Positions 59,316 through 64,000 of a stretch of DNA of 64,000 bases are shown here, piece after piece. The notes beneath the pieces were generated by a model. The model was not told the origin of the DNA. It saw only the letters and a list, made by a program, of their open reading frames with translations, and ran no database searches. The position numbers and the translations under genes are program-made. The DNA is taken from positions 17,716 through 81,715 of the forward strand of contig NZ_PGSG01000072.1 in the NCBI RefSeq assembly GCF_002843305.1, given 5' to 3'. The stretch is from Streptomyces barkulensis (lineage in GTDB: Bacteria > Actinomycetota > Actinomycetes > Streptomycetales > Streptomycetaceae). How positions within the stretch are numbered: the first letter of the stretch is position 1; each line of letters starts with the position of its first letter.

Positions 59316-62183
59316 TCAGTTCCCGATCACGATGATGAAGGGGTCGTGGTTGAGGATCCGGTCGTTGTCGTACCAGGCGTTGAGGCGACGCCCGGCTTCT
59401 TCGTTCTCGTCCGCGTCGACATAGCGCACGGAGAAGGCGTTGATGTACTGATCTCCTTCGTATTCGCTGCGTGCTGCGCCCTCATACGTGGAGGCCATGG
59501 GGAACTCGTCGCACTGGAGGTCGTCGTCCGGGCCGGGCTTGCCCGGCATGGCGCTCCCGTCGCAGGTGGAACGGACTCGGTAGCGATTGGCGTTGTATCT
59601 GCTCAGCTCGTCCGCCCCGGCCGCTTTTGCGAGGCGATGCATCGGCTGCAGGGCTTCTCCGCCGGGCAGTTCCTTGTCGGCCTTCGGCGGGTAGGTGTTG
59701 CCCGGGTCTTCGAGGGCGTCTCCGACGTGTTCCGCGACCGCGGCCACTCCGAAGTATTCCTCTCCGGGAGCATTGGGATCGCTCGTGTCACTCCTGTCGT
59801 AGCGGAGGGCGGGTGTGGCGTCAGGGAAGACGGAACCCAGTTGAGAGCGCCGGTTGTAGGCGGCACTGTCGAAGCGTACTTCCCCCTGCTCGCCTTCAGC
59901 GGGGATGATCTGGTCATACCCGGGGACGGTGAACTCGAGGATCGGGGTGAACAGTCCTGTGGCGACCTGATCGCCGTGGGCGACGTCGGGGGCCTCCGGG
60001 GCAGTCGACCACAGGTCGAACTTGGTGTCGCCGTCGGCCTTCCACTGGCTCGGATGGTCGTCCCGGCCGGAGGAGAGTCCGGTCTCGCACGCTTCCTCGT
60101 CCCTGGCTCCCGACGGCACTCCAGGTGCCCAGTTCCCTTCGCACTCCAACTTGACTTCGAGCTTGGAGCCAGCCTTGTTGAAGTCCCCGCTGGAGACGAA
60201 GACGTCCACATTGAAGTCGAATTCGACGAAGCGGGTGTATGGGCTAGCGACAAGGCCGCCTATCTTCCCGTACCCGATGAGCGTGTTCTGGGATATGAAG
60301 AATCCCTGCAGATAGCATCCGGGCGGCCACAGCCCGCACTTGACGGCGGGCATCACCGTCAGGGTCTCCTGGCAGTAGGAGAAACGATTCTTGATCCATC
60401 CGGACTGGTTGTCCGAATCATCGGCGTCGACGCATTCGTCGACGTCGGCGATGTACTCGTACTTGTCGAAGCCTGAATTCTCTGGCTTACGGCCTCGGGG
60501 GAATCTCGTGCTGGGAACGGTATAGGTGCGCTCCCAGACGGCGGCTGTTCCGACGGATTCCTGGGTGGACGGGCCGCCGCGGGGACGCACGCCGAGTGCC
60601 TCCAGGTTGCCGTCCCTGTTCAGGGTTTCCTCGACCAGTGCCGGGTTGTCGATCAGCTCCGGGTCGTTGATCGTGTAGCTGTCGCCGGGCTGCAGGGTGG
60701 TGGGGGTGCCGGCGGCCGCGGTCTCCACGGCGAAGGTGGCCCACGGCGACCAGCCGAGGTTGTAGTGCGTTCCGTCGTAGGGGTTGGTGCGGAACTTGTA
60801 CATCTTGCCGTCGACCAGCTGGCCGTCCGGGACCCGCACCGTCGCCCATTCCCCTGGGGCGACGTAGTCGGAGACGAGTACGCCGTCTCCGGCCGGTGTG
60901 GTGATGGGCGTGTCGGTCTCCGCGTCATAGACCTGGAAGGCGGCGCTGACCGTGTCGCCGTCCGCGTCCTCGAACTTGTCCCTCAGCGTCGGGGTGAGGG
61001 TGTTGACCCCCCACACGCCGTTGTAGGAGGTGAACGGCGGACCGGCCTGTTGGGCTGTCCCGTCCTGCGGACGGTAGTTGTAGGTGACCGTCAGCTTGGG
61101 CTGGTTGGAGGTGGCGTTGCCGGAGTTGACGCGCTTCCAGGCCCGGGTGTCGTTGGTGGTGGTGCGCAGGCCCATGTGGCCGCGGGTGGCCTGGGCGGAG
61201 GCCCAGGTCTGGACGAGGGTGTCGACGTCGGCGTTGATCCACCCGTCGGGCTGGCTGTCGGTGCAGCCGGGGTTGCCGCGGGTCTGGGTGGAGGAGTGGT
61301 ACTGCTGCTTCCAGGTGGGCTGGTTGGTCCAACGGGAGGACGTCGAGGAGGCGGTGGTGTCCCAGACCGTCCATTCCTGGGCGGAGCAGTCGGTGTTGCC
61401 GGAGTGGAAGTTGTAGAGCGCCAGGTTGGTGTCGACGACCAGCGCGTCTTGGATCGGTGTGGTGTTCCAGGTGATGAAGGAGCGGGCGCTGCGGTAGGTT
61501 CCGTCGGGGTTGGTGGTGCCCGGGTTGCCCATGTCGAGTTCGACGTCGTTGGACCAGTCGACGGTCTCGCCCTGCTGGACGTAGGTGTCGAAGGTGGCGG
61601 ACAGGGCGGAGGTGGAGGGGTCGACGGTGACCGGGTACTGGGTCTTCGGGTCGGCGAGGAAGTCGGCGCTTGGGGTGATGACCAGGTCGATGCGGCCGCT
61701 GCCCTTGGTGACGACCTTCATATCGACGCGGGCCCGGCGGGTGTGCTTGCCGGATATCTCGTCGACGGAGGCGTCCCACATCACCGGGGCGGGCATGGTC
61801 GCGCGTGCGGCACCCGTCCTGGCGTCGGTGAACGTGACGGAGCCGTCGTCGTTGGCCCTGGCCTCCAGCCCCTTGGCCTTGACCGGCAGGGTGTACGAGT
61901 ACGCGCCCTCGGGCCGCTCGTGGATCTCGACGAACTGCTCGAAACCGGTCCGGGTGGCCTCGACGATGACATCGGCGCCGGGCACGTGCCCGTGGAGGAC
62001 GGCGTTGGCGGCCAGCTCCGCGACGACGAGTTCGGCGCGCTCGGCGAGGCCCTGCGGCACCTCCCAGGAGAGCATCTCGGTCACGGTCAGGAGCCGGGCC
62101 AGCCGGGCCCCGCGCCGCGTGGACGACAGCAGTTGCGTGAAGGCGGCGAGGGCCTCTCCGGCCTGCGGTGTCGCTCGGTTCAT
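59316..62183 (-). CDS. Chimeric protein: RsbW-like N-terminus fused to DNRLRE and NucA/NucB DNase domains
   Basis: The 955-residue frame is open across a fusion. Residues 1-69 are copied from the RsbW-like ATPase (MNRATPQAGEALAAFTQLLS, AANAVLHGHVPG). From residue 70 it is a typical secreted streptomycete protein lacking its own start: a DNRLRE domain (ATFDTYVQQGETVDWSND, DGWINADVDTLVQTWASAQA), fibronectin-like parts and a C-terminal NucA/NucB domain (CDEFPMASTYEGA, ENEEAGRRLNAWYDNDRIL). The signal peptide is lost, so export is unlikely unless another route exists. If expressed it could be a cytoplasmic DNase, making inhibition important. The in-frame junction is remarkable. Confidence 0.85.
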   Translation of the reverse strand: MNRATPQAGEALAAFTQLLSSTRRGARLARLLTVTEMLSWEVPQGLAERAELVVAELAANAVLHGHVPGADVIVEATRTGFEQFVEIHERPEGAYSYTLPVKAKGLEARANDDGSVTFTDARTGAARATMPAPVMWDASVDEISGKHTRRARVDMKVVTKGSGRIDLVITPSADFLADPKTQYPVTVDPSTSALSATFDTYVQQGETVDWSNDVELDMGNPGTTNPDGTYRSARSFITWNTTPIQDALVVDTNLALYNFHSGNTDCSAQEWTVWDTTASSTSSRWTNQPTWKQQYHSSTQTRGNPGCTDSQPDGWINADVDTLVQTWASAQATRGHMGLRTTTNDTRAWKRVNSGNATSNQPKLTVTYNYRPQDGTAQQAGPPFTSYNGVWGVNTLTPTLRDKFEDADGDTVSAAFQVYDAETDTPITTPAGDGVLVSDYVAPGEWATVRVPDGQLVDGKMYKFRTNPYDGTHYNLGWSPWATFAVETAAAGTPTTLQPGDSYTINDPELIDNPALVEETLNRDGNLEALGVRPRGGPSTQESVGTAAVWERTYTVPSTRFPRGRKPENSGFDKYEYIADVDECVDADDSDNQSGWIKNRFSYCQETLTVMPAVKCGLWPPGCYLQGFFISQNTLIGYGKIGGLVASPYTRFVEFDFNVDVFVSSGDFNKAGSKLEVKLECEGNWAPGVPSGARDEEACETGLSSGRDDHPSQWKADGDTKFDLWSTAPEAPDVAHGDQVATGLFTPILEFTVPGYDQIIPAEGEQGEVRFDSAAYNRRSQLGSVFPDATPALRYDRSDTSDPNAPGEEYFGVAAVAEHVGDALEDPGNTYPPKADKELPGGEALQPMHRLAKAAGADELSRYNANRYRVRSTCDGSAMPGKPGPDDDLQCDEFPMASTYEGAARSEYEGDQYINAFSVRYVDADENEEAGRRLNAWYDNDRILNHDPFIIVIGN

Positions 62184-62336
62184 GCGGGCCAGGGTGGGGG
62201 TCGCGCGGGGGCGCGAACGAGTGCGCGGCCGTGTACGCGGAGTCCGTGTACGAGCGCTTCGGATGGACGGTACGGAAGTGCTCCGTCACGCCGGCCGGTG
62301 ACCGCGAGCGCCGTCGGCGCCCGTCGCGGTCCGGGC
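61977..62336. repeat. 360-bp duplicated segment, copy B
   Basis: It is colinear with 54001-54360, with about nine base differences and no gaps. It supplies the start codon, first 69 codons and upstream region of the chimeric gene. Its left boundary coincides with CGGGCACGTGCCCG at 61979-61992. Confidence 0.9.
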
Positions 62337-62516
62337 CCGGAACACGGCGTCCCTGGTCATCGTTGCCAGGACCCGGCCGACTCTCGTCCGTGGCCCTGAC
62401 GCCCTCGATACCGCGCAGTTGGTGCACGAGTCCGTACCGCGCGCGTCCGGCAACGCGCCGCCCGGCCCTGAGGCACGACGAGAACCCGCCCGGGCGACAG
62501 GACCGGGCGAAGGCGG

Positions 62517-62825
62517 TCACGCGCGGCCGGACTCCGGCCCTTCGGCCGTGTCCGGCCGCGCGGTGTCTCCTCGTATCACCGCGTCCCGCCACTGCCTGTC
62601 GCGGAACCCACGGCACGCATCACGCCTTCGCGGGTGAACCCGGCCTTCTCCGAGGATCGTTGCTCGGCGACGGGAGAGTGCGTGAACAGGTGGTCGACGA
62701 GGAGGTGCTGCGCGGCGGTGCCGATGCCCCGGCCGCGCGCCCCGGGCCGCGGTTGCGCGCCGACGTTCCGGTACGGGGTGCGCCCCGCGCCGGTCCGGCG
62801 TCAGGCGACGATCCCGAGCGCGCCG
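62517..62825 (-). pseudogene. GNAT acetyltransferase remnant
   Basis: Reading the minus strand gives GARGRGIGTAAQHLLVDHLF, then EKAGFTREGVMRAV in one frame, and FRDRQWRDAVIRGDTARPD in the next. These match the acetyl-CoA-binding and final strands of RimJ/RimL-type GNAT enzymes. Between the Q/RGxGxG region and the end there are deletions and at least one frameshift, and the N-terminal half is missing. Stop at 62517. The gap 62337-62516 shows nothing. Confidence 0.65.
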
Positions 62826-62845
62826 CCGCTGAGCATGCCGGTGTC

Positions 62846-63099
62846 TCAGAAGATCTGAATGGATGTGATGTTCGGCGGCCGGTTGGGGTAGGTCACGATG
62901 TTCCAGCGACTGATCCTGATGGTGTCGCCGTTGGCGTCGTTCATCTGGATGTCGTTGTTCCCGGTGGAGATCTTGTCCACCCAGGCGCCGCCTCCGAGTC
63001 CCATGGTTCCCGCGTTGGCGGCGCAGAATTCGAAGGGACCGGAAGGGCCGACAATGAGCGGACGGTCGTAATGGCCCCATATGTGCAGCAGGTCGTCAG
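62846..63099 (-). pseudogene. 3' remnant of a small secreted killer-toxin-like gene
   Basis: The frame ends in GAWVDKISTGNNDIQMND and ITSIQIF before TGA at 62846. This order, CAANAGTMGLGGGA then VDKISTGNN then NPRPPN-type turn, resembles the Streptomyces killer-toxin-like beta/gamma-crystallin proteins. A TGA just upstream and the IS element at 63100 remove the N-terminus and signal peptide. It is no longer a functional gene. Confidence 0.6.
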
Positions 63100-63117
63100 T
63101 GAACGCTTCTCATCCTG
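63100..63117. repeat. Left terminal inverted repeat of the IS
   Basis: 18 bp, perfectly inverted relative to 63983-64000. Confidence 0.85.
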
Positions 63118-63874
63118 AGCGCCAGGCGATCTCGATGGCGTGAACGGCGGCGACCGTGCGACCGATGCGGTTGGTGCTGCACCGGGCCTTGCGGAGGATC
63201 CGCCATTGCTTGAGGCGGGCGAAGGCGCGTTCGCCCGGGGCGCGCAGCCGGGCGTGGTCGCGGTTGTACTGCTGGTAGTGCTCGGGCAGGTCGCGATGAC
63301 CGTAGTAGGGGGTGCGGACGGTCGCGCCGGCGCCCTGGTAGGCGCGGTCGGCCAGGACGAGGAGCTGACGGGACAGGCAGGCTTGGATCACACCGTGGGC
63401 GCGGGCTGCGGTCAGGTCGTGCGTGCGGCCCGGTGTCGCGCGGGAGAACCAGAGCGGGGTGCCGTCCGGGCGGGCGATGACCTGCACGTTCATCCCGTGG
63501 CGGCGGTGCTTCTGCGAGTAGTACGGCTCGTCCGCCGCGATGCGGTTGGTAGTGATCAAAGTGCCGTCGAGGATGACGAACCCCTCCGGCGGCAGCTCGC
63601 GCAGGGCCTCGTGCAGGCTCGGGGCGCGCTCGGCGAGGAGGTCGACCGTTTCGCTCACGTACCGGCCGGCGGTGGCGGTGGAGATGCCGAACCCCGCTGC
63701 GGCCTGGGCCAGGGTCTCGTTCTTGCGCAGGTGCACCAGGACCAGCAGGGCCTGGCGGAAGCAGCCCAGCTTCCGCCAGCGGGAGTTCAGCTCACGCCTT
63801 CGGGCGTAGATGAGCCAGGAAACGTGCTCCACGACTTCGTGGGGGACGTCGAGCATGGCACGATACGGGACCAA
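63110..63874 (-). CDS. IS5-family DDE transposase
   Basis: I favour the TTG start at 63874 (GGAG five bases upstream); ATG 63856 is also possible. The 254-residue protein has an N-terminal helix-turn-helix part (LAQAAAGFGISTATAGRYVS) and a DDE nuclease core: VILDGTLITTNRIA (first D), HRRHGMNVQVIARPDG, LVLADRAYQGAG (second D), and PGERAFARLKQWRILRK with the Glu. All catalytic acids are present, so the element may be active. It closes with its stop 10 bases inside the left end of the element. Confidence 0.9.
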   Translation of the reverse strand: MVPYRAMLDVPHEVVEHVSWLIYARRRELNSRWRKLGCFRQALLVLVHLRKNETLAQAAAGFGISTATAGRYVSETVDLLAERAPSLHEALRELPPEGFVILDGTLITTNRIAADEPYYSQKHRRHGMNVQVIARPDGTPLWFSRATPGRTHDLTAARAHGVIQACLSRQLLVLADRAYQGAGATVRTPYYGHRDLPEHYQQYNRDHARLRAPGERAFARLKQWRILRKARCSTNRIGRTVAAVHAIEIAWRSG

Positions 63875-63982
63875 CAGGGCTCCTGTGTCGAGACGTTGGC
63901 GAGTGAGATCACCAGCCGCAACGACCAGGAGCCCTGCCGCGTTACGGCCCCCCGACCACCAGCCGCCATCACCCACGAACCA

Positions 63983-64000
63983 CAGGATGAGAAGCGTTCA
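63983..64000. repeat. Right terminal inverted repeat of the IS
   Basis: CAGGATGAGAAGCGTTCA, the exact reverse complement of the left end; the last base of the window is the last base of the repeat. Confidence 0.85.

Larger units (their letters stand above)
63100..64000. mobile_element. IS5-family-like insertion sequence
   Basis: The element spans 901 bp from TGAACGCTTCTCATCCTG (63100-63117) to its exact inverted copy at 63983-64000 and contains one transposase gene. It lies next to the killer-toxin-like remnant, which it probably truncated. The right flank is outside the window, so the target duplication cannot be checked. Confidence 0.85.

Overview
The window is very G+C-rich, with strong third-position GC, GTG/TTG starts, 4-bp start/stop overlaps, and families typical of Streptomyces: DUF5753 and DUF6879 regulators, SigE-family sigma factor, RsbW-like ATPases, Pnkp/Hen1 RNA repair, LAXTG wall protein and streptogrisin-type protease. 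I read it as Streptomyces or a close relative. No rRNA, tRNA, origin or CRISPR array was recognised.

Region 1 (1-41.5 kb) is mostly intact and core-like. In order it holds a CNNM-type membrane protein pair; a secreted I36-like protein, a lipoprotein, and a Ser/Thr kinase with its own I36-like ectodomain plus an FHA partner; an inositol monophosphatase; a MazG-like phosphohydrolase, an F420-dependent oxidoreductase and homocysteine methyltransferase; the Hen1-Pnkp RNA-repair operon; arginine deiminase and ornithine carbamoyltransferase; a DrrAB-type exporter; a SigE-family sigma factor with a membrane partner; a PEP-mutase-like enzyme; an ArsR regulator with a 13-bp palindromic operator; a two-component system followed by a protease-CAP fusion; a SulP transporter with divergent MerR; RNase J; a spermidine-synthase-like protein; and prfC flanked by two copies of one palindromic motif.

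Region 2 (38.4-54 kb) is accessory. An McrBC restriction system is divergent from a large CoiA-like putative nuclease with a duplicated domain; their shared intergenic region carries an inverted pair of operator-like sequences. Then come a sortase-type (LADTG) secreted protein with a possible PD-(D/E)XK nuclease core, an acidic protein, and several relics: a collapsed mcrC/mcrB copy at 48.15-48.4 kb, a frameshifted secreted protease, and an old-yellow-enzyme remnant fused by deletion to a TetR remnant. Core tyrS lies at 52-53.2 kb.

Region 3 (53.3-64 kb) is a recombination-scarred end. A 360-bp segment carrying the start of an RsbW-like ATPase gene occurs twice at about 97.5% identity. The second copy is joined in frame to a DNRLRE/NucA-NucB DNase protein, at a 14-bp perfect palindrome, which creates a chimeric 955-aa gene. 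A convergent gene may encode a ComJ/Nin-like nuclease inhibitor. A GNAT relic, a killer-toxin-like relic and an IS5-type element with perfect 18-bp terminal repeats (ending exactly at base 64000) close the window.
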